DNA from: SLNP01 sp964568875
Lineage (GTDB): Bacteria; Bacteroidota; Bacteroidia; Bacteroidales; VadinHA17
Length of the DNA: 64,000 nt
NCBI GenBank assembly: GCA_964568875.1
Contig: CAZMSH010000021.1
Span: forward strand, 1 to 64,000
Direction: 5' to 3'
The notes under the pieces: model-generated
Database searches by the model: none
Told to the model about the DNA's origin: nothing
What the model saw: only the letters and a program-made list of their open reading frames with translations
Position numbers and translations under genes: made by a program
In this document: positions 41,689 through 49,568 of the stretch, in pieces
Position numbering within the stretch: position 1 is the first letter of the stretch
Layout: each line of letters opens with the position of its first letter

Positions 41689-43350
41689 TTATTTTGTTAG
41701 CAGTAATCGGTTCCTTTCTCTTATCCCGCTGAATTCAGAGCCGCTTTTCCAGCGAGGAAAATAGCGGCTGTTTGCAAGGATAAGTCCTGCCTCAAACATC
41801 AGAATGGCATCTTCCTTTATTCCTTCGAAGTCCCATTGGTCAGGTTCGTAATTGTCAGCCGGACGATGATATCTGTTGTTCAGGTAATCGAGTTCCTGTG
41901 CTGCAGCCCATTCTTTGCCGTTTTCTCTGGAGTCACAATTGCCTCTGGCGAACATTGCCGGTATGCCTTTAGCTGCAAAAGGAAAATGGTCTGATCTGAA
42001 ATACATTCCTGTATGCGGATTTGGGTCAGGCAGGATATACCTGTCCTGTTTTTCAGCCAGTTGAGCGACAAGGCTGTCAAGGTCTGACTGTCCGTATCCT
42101 GTTATCATTATGTCTCTCATTCTTCCGATCGGCAGCAACAGGTCGTTATTGAAGTAGGCTACTGTGAGCTCAGGGTCGAAGACCGGGTTGGCAGCATACC
42201 ATGATGATCCTAACAGACCCTGTTCTTCTGCTGTTGGGAAAAGAATAAGTATACTTCTTTCAGGCCTTTTATTAAGGAGGGTAAATGCTTCTGCAATTTC
42301 AAAGGCCCATGCCATGCTTGTTCCGTTGTCTACGGCGCCGTTGTATATTGAATCTCCGTTTTCAGGTTCACCTACCCCGAAATGATCCCAGTGAGCCGTA
42401 TATACAATAGCTTCATCAGGATAAAGGCTGCCTCTGAGAACACCTGCCACGTTTGAAGAGCTGTTGGTTTGAATAAGATTTGAGATCGTCATGCTAAGCG
42501 ATGCATTTGTCTTAAAACCCCTGAACTCTTTTTTACAGGCTTCTTCTCTCAGGAGACTCACGTTCATACCAATTTTACCGAAGAGTTCTTCTGCTGCTGA
42601 GGCTGAAAGCCAGCCCGCAAAAGAGCATCCCTCTGCTTTTTCATTTGAGGAAAGCTGCAGCCTCGGGCTGATTGAGCTCTTTCTTGGTATTGTATATTCA
42701 TAGCCGGCCCCTGTGGTTTCATGAATTATGAGGATACCCTCAGCACCCTGTCGTGCCGCCTCCTCAAACTTATATGTCCATCTTCCATAATATGTCATCT
42801 CTCTTCCCTTGAAAAGGTCTGGGTTCCCTGTGTATAGGCCCGGATCATTTACAAGGACAATAACTGTTTTGCCTTTTACATCAAGATACTGGTAGTCGTT
42901 CCATCCATATTCCGGTGCTACTATTCCAAAGCCTGCAAATACTATTTCTGACGATGAAACTTCTATCTGTTCTTCTGTAAGAGGTGAGGTGACTGCAATA
43001 TCATCAGGAGAATTGAAATACAGGGTCTCCTTTCCGGTATTTACCGCAACAGGGTTAGTCACCTCCGACCGTATTTCGGTCATTGGAACTTCCTGAAACC
43101 AGCTACCTCCGAATGCCGGTTCATAACCCATCCTTTCAAGCTCTGAGGCCAGGTATTGAATTGTTAAGGATTCGCCTGGTGTAAATGGCTGTCTTCCCAT
43201 GAAACTGTCAGCGGCCAATACAGCCACCTGCCTGGCAAGGTCCCCGGTCTTTATTGATTTCTTTGCTCTGTCAATATCACGGATACTGTTACATGCCGGG
43301 CTTATTGCCACTGCCAGTAAAACAACGGTAATGGTGCTTCTTATATTCAT
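41689..43350 (-). CDS. Lipoprotein M28 family metallopeptidase
   Basis: A 553-residue exported peptidase. The N-terminus ends in a lipobox (VAISPAC), suggesting membrane anchoring. Residues about 120-270 include a PA-like insert (FAGFGIVAPEYGWNDYQYLDVKGK begins it). The M28 zinc domain shows HWDHFG, VDNGTSMAWAFEIAEAF, LFPTAEEQGLLGS, and a late FRSDHFPFAAKGIPA, supplying the usual H, D, E, E, D, H set. It acts as an aminopeptidase in the family. It lies 4 bases after pepT in the same operon. Confidence 0.9.
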   Translation of the reverse strand: MNIRSTITVVLLAVAISPACNSIRDIDRAKKSIKTGDLARQVAVLAADSFMGRQPFTPGESLTIQYLASELERMGYEPAFGGSWFQEVPMTEIRSEVTNPVAVNTGKETLYFNSPDDIAVTSPLTEEQIEVSSSEIVFAGFGIVAPEYGWNDYQYLDVKGKTVIVLVNDPGLYTGNPDLFKGREMTYYGRWTYKFEEAARQGAEGILIIHETTGAGYEYTIPRKSSISPRLQLSSNEKAEGCSFAGWLSASAAEELFGKIGMNVSLLREEACKKEFRGFKTNASLSMTISNLIQTNSSSNVAGVLRGSLYPDEAIVYTAHWDHFGVGEPENGDSIYNGAVDNGTSMAWAFEIAEAFTLLNKRPERSILILFPTAEEQGLLGSSWYAANPVFDPELTVAYFNNDLLLPIGRMRDIMITGYGQSDLDSLVAQLAEKQDRYILPDPNPHTGMYFRSDHFPFAAKGIPAMFARGNCDSRENGKEWAAAQELDYLNNRYHRPADNYEPDQWDFEGIKEDAILMFEAGLILANSRYFPRWKSGSEFSGIRERNRLLLTK

Positions 43351-43354
43351 GATC

Positions 43355-44584
43355 CTATTTTTTACTGTCAGCAGTTAATCTCACAATCTCACAGATAACA
43401 TTTACTGCTTTCTGCATTGATTCAAGAGGAATATATTCATATTTGCCATGAAAGTTGTGACCTCCGGTGAATATATTAGGACAGGGCAGGCCCATATATG
43501 ATAGTTTTGCACCGTCGGTTCCTCCCCTCACAGGGGTGATTAACGGTTCCATTCCGCAATTGCGGATAGCCTTTTCTGCCTTCTTTACCACGTGCATGAA
43601 CGGCTCTATCTTCTGACGCATATTGTAATATTCGTCTCTTATTGTGGTTGTTACAACATTATCTCCATAACGGTTGTTAAGCCAGTCTGTTATTTCAAGT
43701 ACTGTTTGTTTCCTGTAAACAAATCTCTTTTCCGAGTGATCGCGGATAAGTATTCTCATTACCGTAGAATCTACTGATCCTTTAAAATCGAAGACGTGAA
43801 AATATCCTTCGTAGCCTTCGGTATGTTCAGGCTTTTCGGCCTGAGGAAGCATACGGCAGAACTCCTGTGCTATTCCTATGGAGTTGATCATTTGATTTTT
43901 GGCAGTACCAGGGTGTATGCTCCTTCCCTGGACAGTAACTGTTACGCTTGCTGCATTGAAAGTCTCATACTCAAGAGATCCCGCCTCTCCTCCGTCAATC
44001 GTGTACGCATGGTCTGCCCCAAATTTTTCAATATCGAATTTATTGGCTCCTCTGCCTATCTCTTCATCAGGTGTAAAACAGATTTTTACATCTCCTCTTT
44101 CAAAATCACTCTTTTTCAGCAGTATTTCTGCGGCTGTCATTATCTCAGCGATACCTGCTTTATTATCGGCACCAAGCAGAGTTGTTCCGTCTGTTGTTAT
44201 CAGGGTCTGACCCCTGTATTTCTTTAGTTCAGGAAAATCTCCGGGAGAGAGAAGAATGCCAAGCCTTTTATTCAGAGCAATGTCGTTGCCTGAGTAGTTG
44301 GGTATTATTTGAGGACGTACATTGTCTCCAGGCATTTCCGGACTGGTGTCCAGATGGGCAATAAATCCTATTACCGGGATTTTACTGTTATTTCCGGGGA
44401 TAGTACCCATGACGTAGCCGTTATTATCTATTCCGGCGTCGGTAATACCTATTTCCTTCATTTCCTTTACAAGCATGGCGCCCAGCTCAAGCTGTCCCTT
44501 TGTGCTGGGACACTCTTCAGATTTATCATCTGATGCGGTCCCTACTTTTACATACCTGAGAAACCGTTCAAGGATTTTTTCCAT
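43355..44584 (-). CDS. pepT: Peptidase T (tripeptide aminopeptidase)
   Basis: A 409-residue M20B cytoplasmic zinc aminopeptidase releasing the N-terminal residue of tripeptides. Metal-site motifs: GFIAHLDTSPEMPG, LLGADNKAGIAEIMTA, FTPDEEIGRGANKF and HNFHGKYEYIP near the C-terminus. Full length. It leads a two-gene operon with the M28 peptidase, pairing outside and inside steps of peptide breakdown. Confidence 0.95.
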   Translation of the reverse strand: MEKILERFLRYVKVGTASDDKSEECPSTKGQLELGAMLVKEMKEIGITDAGIDNNGYVMGTIPGNNSKIPVIGFIAHLDTSPEMPGDNVRPQIIPNYSGNDIALNKRLGILLSPGDFPELKKYRGQTLITTDGTTLLGADNKAGIAEIMTAAEILLKKSDFERGDVKICFTPDEEIGRGANKFDIEKFGADHAYTIDGGEAGSLEYETFNAASVTVTVQGRSIHPGTAKNQMINSIGIAQEFCRMLPQAEKPEHTEGYEGYFHVFDFKGSVDSTVMRILIRDHSEKRFVYRKQTVLEITDWLNNRYGDNVVTTTIRDEYYNMRQKIEPFMHVVKKAEKAIRNCGMEPLITPVRGGTDGAKLSYMGLPCPNIFTGGHNFHGKYEYIPLESMQKAVNVICEIVRLTADSKK

Positions 44585-44631
44585 AAACAGAAAGATTATG
44601 TGATAAAGGAATAAAGATAGAGAATTTGGTT

Positions 44632-44673
44632 TAAAAGAAAAACCTGCATCCGCCCCTCAGGTGAATGCAGGTT
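44632..44673 (-). terminator. Terminator of the M14 peptidase gene
   Basis: AACCTGCAT (44641-44649) pairs perfectly with ATGCAGGTT (44665-44673) across a 15-base loop. On the minus strand it is followed by the T-rich run TTTTCTTTT, 35 bases after the M14 stop codon. Confidence 0.75.
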
Positions 44674-44707
44674 GCTCTTTATAAATAGTAATCTTTACTT
44701 CCGGATT

Positions 44708-47230
44708 CTATTTCAGCAGAATATTTCCGATAAGCATCCGCCCGCTTTTCCAGAATGCCCTGAAATAGGGATTGTCGGTTACATAAACTACCTCACCGCG
44801 GCCGATTCTTTCAGACCCTATCACGAGTGTATTCTTAATGTTCTCCTGGTATTTGTATCCGGCAAAACCCGTTACCGGCGCTGATTCGGTAATATATCCT
44901 ATGTTACTTCCTCCGTTAAGGTACGGCAGTCCTGAGGAGCGTTTCATTATGAACCATTCATTGCCAAGTCCGAAGGTATAAGGATGTGTATCGTCAAGCT
45001 TAACCCGGTAAAACGCTCCGGAAGACCTTGAAGATAAAGTGTGACGTCGTTCATCTTCAAATTTTCTGAGGAGTTCAGGATCATCACTGCGCTCCTTCTT
45101 CTCTTTTGCCTTAAGCTCTGCTGACCGCAGTTCTGTACCCTTGCCCAGTGCTGTTGTCTTTTCAGCACTGAAGAGTGATGCTGCAGCATCAAGGGCCAGT
45201 ATCTTGCCTCCTTTCTGAAGGAAAGCCATAATAGGATCCTTGTATCTCGAGTAGCTTCCTGATGTTAGTATCAGGACATCATATTTTGAAAGGTCGGCAG
45301 AGGCAGCCGATGATGCATTGATGATAGTAACCGGGTATTCCAGCTCGCGTTCGAAGAAATACCACATTTCCCCAACTGAGCCGGCTGATGTTCCTTCTCC
45401 TCCCAGCATTGCTATTTTCGGAGCTTTCATGGAGCCGGAGTAACCTGATCCGAAGTCCTTGCCCGCTTCCACCAATCCGGTAGCCGCAGTTTTCAGCTTT
45501 ACGCCGGCAGCATTCGCAGCATCGACAACCAGGCTGTCAAAAGTTGAAGGTATATGAGTATTGTCTCCACGGGCAATTATTAGTGAGCCCCTGTTATATT
45601 TTTCTGTTCCCGAGGTGAACTCCTTCACCGCCGACCTTATCCTGACATCTCTTTTGTAAAGTTCAGCAAGGAATCTCATTTCGTCGAACCCCTTCCAGTT
45701 AACAAGGTATGCGTACGGCTTTTCTTCAAATGTTTTGTTAACCGGTTTTTCAAATACCACCTTGCCATCTGTTGCATCTATTTTCTCTCTAAGAGCGAAG
45801 CTGCTAAGGTTGAAGAGATATGGAAGGGCCCAAGCCGACAGATCATATGTTATTGAGTCACTTGCCTTGCTGTCTGGTTCGAATAGTACTTTTACCAGGT
45901 GGCCCTGAGGCTGGTAAGCCGATACGAGTATGTCTCCCTTTTCTATGGTAATTTCTCCATCCTTGTCTTTAAGGTATTCAAATCCTTTGTATTTCTTCCC
46001 TGTATTACCGGCATAGCTGTATCTGATCTGGTTCTTGTCGAGAAGCTCAAGAAGAGCCTTAACGGCGGAGGTTTCGTTAGAACCCTTAATTATGACAGAT
46101 TTAAATTCAAAGGGAGGATTTGTACGTGCTGTTTCAAAATATTTGTTGAATCCCTCAAGCAATTTGACCCTGTTTTCATACGATACCTTAATTGTTGCCA
46201 TTGAAGCCAAAAAGTGACCTTCTATTCTGTGTTCCAGGGTTATTGAGTCGCCTATCGACCTTTCCATTGCAACACCTGAGCTTCCTCCACCGGCCTGTTC
46301 ATATGTGAAACCCATGGCTCCGTTAAAAAGGGGCCAGGTATCGCCGAAGCTCGGGCAGAAAAGGTCAAAGCTCTCCTTGGTATAGTAGAGTCTGGACTTG
46401 TCATCGAATAGATCGGCATTTCCTCTTCCCATGAGCTTGTGGAATTCCCGTTGCCAGGGGGTGATCACCTCATGCCATGGATCGGCTCCCGGGGCAAAGA
46501 AGAAGTTGGAGGAGGAGCCCATTTCGTGAAAATCTGCATGGACATGAGGCATAAAGGTGTTATACAGTTTTATTCTCAACTGTGTTTCTGTTTGCGTCTG
46601 CCATGTCCAGTCGCGGTTCAGGTCAAAGAAATAATGGTTTGACCGTGATCCCGGCCAGCCCTGTGAACGCTCCCATGAGTTGGGATCGACGTTCAGGGTC
46701 AGCGGCTGTAACATCCGGTACTGGTTTGCATATCTGTCGCGTCCGTCAGGATTGGAGCAGGGGTCAATTATAATGATGCATGATTCGAGCCATTCTTCTG
46801 CGCCTTCATATTTTTTATCCGCAAGCGTGTACAGTGTCAGCAGGGCAGCTTCCATACCAACCGACTCATTGCCGTGAACGTTGTAGCTAAGCCATATTAT
46901 CGGAACCTGGGTTCCTTCAAACTTGTCATCTGTAAGACCCGTCTTTGCCAGGTTATTTTTACGCAATTGCTCAAGGTTGGCGAGGTTCGCTGGTGATGAA
47001 ACGTAGCAGACACCCAGTTCACGACCCTCGTAGGTCTTGCCGTAGCTCAGGTAGTTGACATTGGGCGAATTGTCGGCAACATGTTTTACATATTCCAGGG
47101 CCTGATGATGAAAAGTGAACGTTGATCCCAGCTTGTACCCCAGAAACTCATCAGGGGATTTAACTTGCTGACTAATAGCATAAAAGGCCGGCAGTGCCGA
47201 CAAGGCGAGAATGAAACAGAATCTCTTCAT
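44708..47230 (-). CDS. Secreted M14 zinc carboxypeptidase
   Basis: An 840-residue exported peptidase. Signal peptide RFCFILALSALPAFYAISQ; then the M14 catalytic domain with the zinc motif HGNESVGMEAAL (HxxE), RDRYANQYR, DLNRDWTWQTQTE and the third-ligand region HADFHEMG. The C-terminal 350 residues include a GATase1/flavodoxin-like segment (APKIAMLGGEGTSAGSVGEM, YDVLILTSGSYSRY) common in Bacteroidetes M14 proteins of this length. It cleaves C-terminal residues of peptides or possibly peptidoglycan-linked peptides; substrate unknown. Confidence 0.9.
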   Translation of the reverse strand: MKRFCFILALSALPAFYAISQQVKSPDEFLGYKLGSTFTFHHQALEYVKHVADNSPNVNYLSYGKTYEGRELGVCYVSSPANLANLEQLRKNNLAKTGLTDDKFEGTQVPIIWLSYNVHGNESVGMEAALLTLYTLADKKYEGAEEWLESCIIIIDPCSNPDGRDRYANQYRMLQPLTLNVDPNSWERSQGWPGSRSNHYFFDLNRDWTWQTQTETQLRIKLYNTFMPHVHADFHEMGSSSNFFFAPGADPWHEVITPWQREFHKLMGRGNADLFDDKSRLYYTKESFDLFCPSFGDTWPLFNGAMGFTYEQAGGGSSGVAMERSIGDSITLEHRIEGHFLASMATIKVSYENRVKLLEGFNKYFETARTNPPFEFKSVIIKGSNETSAVKALLELLDKNQIRYSYAGNTGKKYKGFEYLKDKDGEITIEKGDILVSAYQPQGHLVKVLFEPDSKASDSITYDLSAWALPYLFNLSSFALREKIDATDGKVVFEKPVNKTFEEKPYAYLVNWKGFDEMRFLAELYKRDVRIRSAVKEFTSGTEKYNRGSLIIARGDNTHIPSTFDSLVVDAANAAGVKLKTAATGLVEAGKDFGSGYSGSMKAPKIAMLGGEGTSAGSVGEMWYFFERELEYPVTIINASSAASADLSKYDVLILTSGSYSRYKDPIMAFLQKGGKILALDAAASLFSAEKTTALGKGTELRSAELKAKEKKERSDDPELLRKFEDERRHTLSSRSSGAFYRVKLDDTHPYTFGLGNEWFIMKRSSGLPYLNGGSNIGYITESAPVTGFAGYKYQENIKNTLVIGSERIGRGEVVYVTDNPYFRAFWKSGRMLIGNILLK

Positions 47231-47327
47231 ATGAATTTTTTTTGGAACCGATAAATATATTATAAATAGCTTTCATAATAGATATATGAAACTATGTTGT
47301 AGATGCAAATCTGAAATAAATGTCATG

Positions 47328-48011
47328 TTACACATGGAAGAAGCTGTCGAGGCGGCGACCGCGACGCAGGCGGTAATGCAGGAAGATCAGTACTGATGCA
47401 ACCGGAATGATTGCGGCTGTCACTACTGCCGACCAACGTATTGACACTACGCCATTTATATGCAGATCGGCAAACACCTCTATTGCTATACAGAGAATAT
47501 TAACGGCGACAAGAGCCAGGCCCAGAACATTAAATCCCCTGTATCTTGCTATGGATGAGAGCCAAACCACGACTCCTGCCAGGATAAAGAGTGATGTTGT
47601 TACAGGCATAGCCACAGGTACAAACCAGTTAATAGTACTGCTAAAGAGATTGAAAAGAACGAGCATGCCCAGGGTGTTGGCCAGCAGCAGAGCCAGCATT
47701 GCGATGGGCCATCTGTTCATGAACATTATGATTGTCAGTGTGAGCCATATCCATGCGATTGAGGTGACAGGGTATAAAGACCAGTTGACTCCACCGGTAA
47801 ACAGCAGGTTAAGGAGAAGGATTATTACGATACCTGTTACACATACTATTCCTGAGAGCTCCCACAAGTAACGGGCTGCTTCACGTCTCGATACCTTAAG
47901 TACTTGCCTCGGTCGTGAGGGAGATACTTCCTCTTTTTCTCCGGTATCACAAAGAGGGCAGCTTACCAAGCCCTCATCAAGCAAAATCCCGCACCTGTCA
48001 CATTTTTTCAT
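47328..48011 (-). CDS. Zinc-ribbon membrane protein (DUF6320-like)
   Basis: About 227 residues from the ATG at 48011 (a longer non-ATG frame to 48038 is unlikely). The N-terminal zinc ribbon has CDRCGILLDEGLVSCPLC, two CxxC pairs. Six or so membrane helices follow (LSGIVCVTGIVIILLLNLLF, SIAWIWLTLTIIMFM, AMLALLLANTLGMLVLF and others). It is paired with the acyltransferase gene upstream, 34 bases apart. Similar pairs occur in Firmicutes and Bacteroidetes; I know no established function. Confidence 0.8.
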   Translation of the reverse strand: MKKCDRCGILLDEGLVSCPLCDTGEKEEVSPSRPRQVLKVSRREAARYLWELSGIVCVTGIVIILLLNLLFTGGVNWSLYPVTSIAWIWLTLTIIMFMNRWPIAMLALLLANTLGMLVLFNLFSSTINWFVPVAMPVTTSLFILAGVVVWLSSIARYRGFNVLGLALVAVNILCIAIEVFADLHINGVVSIRWSAVVTAAIIPVASVLIFLHYRLRRGRRLDSFFHV

Positions 48012-48045
48012 AATTCTTTTCCCTTCCTGTATTGTCACTTACTTA

Positions 48046-49332
48046 TTATGAAAGCAGCCTCACCTCAAGTCCCTCGTTGGTCAGGAACCTGAAAAATTCC
48101 TTTTCAAGAACCTTTTCCTGCGCAACAGAACCAAAAGTAATTCTCATTTTATCAGCATACGAAGCAACCCCGCAACTGATCTTTACTTTAGGATTTGCCG
48201 GCGGAGGGGTTATTGAAAATGCATCAACATGATTGCCTGTTTCATGCGGAAAATCTATTCTCCCCATATTTGTCAGAACTCCTGTAAATAATCCCGATCC
48301 AAAGGTATGGTACGCCAGGGACAGTATAACCCGCTTGATAAAAACGGGCATTAATCTGACAATGATATTTTTTTCACTGCCCACATTTCTCTTTATGATG
48401 CGGCTTATTCTCAGGGGGTGAGTTTCCAGTCTGACCATATGACTCACAGTCTCACAGATATCACGAAAAGTAAACTTTCCCAGCCGGAGATCCACCTCCG
48501 GTACTACAAAAAGGGAAAAGTTCCTCATAGTGCGGCTTTTAAAGTGGTTTCTCAGGTTGACCGGAACCTGCACACGTATTATCCCTCTTCGTTTTTTTTC
48601 AGGCATCTTATGGAATATCTCCTGAAGGGTGTATAGGTATACAGCAACAAGATATTCGGTAACTGATATGCCATATGATTTTGCTTTAGCGTTTACCGAT
48701 GCAGCATCGGTTTCGGCTGTCATGGCACTGAAACGTGGCTTGTTCTTGAGATTAAAAGGAATATGAAGTGCCGGCTTCGGATTTTCCGTCGAAGGTATTT
48801 TTCTGTTGAAATATCTGCTGAAAGAGTCTTCGTATTCTTCAGGATCAGGGTTGCTGTCAGGATCAATTATTCCGACAGGGGGGGTATTTATTTTACCACA
48901 ATTTGTGAGGTATTGCCATAACAGGGTTTTCATAAACTCAAGAGCTCCGCCACCGTCAGTAAGAATATGCACAAACTCAAGCGAGAGTGTCTTTTGTCTG
49001 ACCATGATGCGGTACATGACCTCTTTTTTCGAACCTATCGGAAAGGCAGTGCATATCTCATTGCTGTCGGCATAGAGTCGTGGCATCACAGAGGTTTTTT
49101 CAAGATAATACCAGAAAAAACCGTGACTCAGGGTTACATTGAAATAGGGAAACCTTGCCGCAACCTTTTTTATGGCATTGGCAAGTGCAGAATAGATTAT
49201 CTCATCCTTAAGGGTTGCAGAGATCCGGAAAACGGCGGTGAATTCTCCTCCTATCACAGCCGGATATATCTTAGCCGCATTATCAAGGCGGAACCATTCA
49301 GGCTCACCTGTCCGGGGATTTACTCTTTTCAT
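48046..49332 (-). CDS. Condensation/PapA-like acyltransferase
   Basis: A 428-residue protein of the chloramphenicol-acetyltransferase/condensation fold. The active-site motif HxxxDGG is seen in FVHILTDGGGALEF at about residue 119. A second conserved region is PVNLRNHFKSRTMRNFSLF, and NMGRIDFP and DAFSITPPPANPKVKISC match the C-terminal floor-loop area. Homologues are annotated as alcohol acetyltransferases; substrate unknown. The ORF starts just after AAAGGAG. With the zinc-ribbon membrane protein it forms a two-gene unit. Confidence 0.85.
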   Translation of the reverse strand: MKRVNPRTGEPEWFRLDNAAKIYPAVIGGEFTAVFRISATLKDEIIYSALANAIKKVAARFPYFNVTLSHGFFWYYLEKTSVMPRLYADSNEICTAFPIGSKKEVMYRIMVRQKTLSLEFVHILTDGGGALEFMKTLLWQYLTNCGKINTPPVGIIDPDSNPDPEEYEDSFSRYFNRKIPSTENPKPALHIPFNLKNKPRFSAMTAETDAASVNAKAKSYGISVTEYLVAVYLYTLQEIFHKMPEKKRRGIIRVQVPVNLRNHFKSRTMRNFSLFVVPEVDLRLGKFTFRDICETVSHMVRLETHPLRISRIIKRNVGSEKNIIVRLMPVFIKRVILSLAYHTFGSGLFTGVLTNMGRIDFPHETGNHVDAFSITPPPANPKVKISCGVASYADKMRITFGSVAQEKVLEKEFFRFLTNEGLEVRLLS

Positions 49333-49385
49333 AGCTCCTTTGCGGAGGTAAAAGTAAGAAAATATTAAATTTGTCGGAAATGAGT

Positions 49386-49541
49386 AGGAGGGTGTAATGG
49401 CGTATTGGCNNNNNNNNNNNNNNNNNNNNNNNNNNNNNNNNNNNNNNNNNNNNNNNNNNNNNNNNNNNNNNNNNNNNNNNNNNNNNNNNNNNNNNNNNNN
49501 NNNNNNNNNAGAAGAAGGCGATGAAGGGCGTAGTGAAAGAA
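49386..49541. repeat. 8-9-bp tandem array (GGCGTANNN) around gap
   Basis: GGGTGTAAT, GGCGTATT and GGC before the N run, and GGCGATGAA, GGGCGTAGTG after it. Same unit family as at 9371-9423. It occupies the divergent spacer between the acyltransferase and the S9 peptidase gene. Confidence 0.6.
49410..49509. other. Assembly gap (100 N)
   Basis: Exactly 100 N inside a nonamer-type array. Unknown true length; it also hides most of the promoter region for the S9 peptidase gene. Confidence 0.99.
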
Positions 49542-49568
49542 AGTTAAATTATTATAAAACAGGATGAT

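Noticed and set aside
48012..48038. Longer start for the zinc-ribbon membrane protein
   Set aside because: The added nine residues use a non-ATG start, and the ATG at 48011 places the zinc ribbon at the N-terminus as in homologues.
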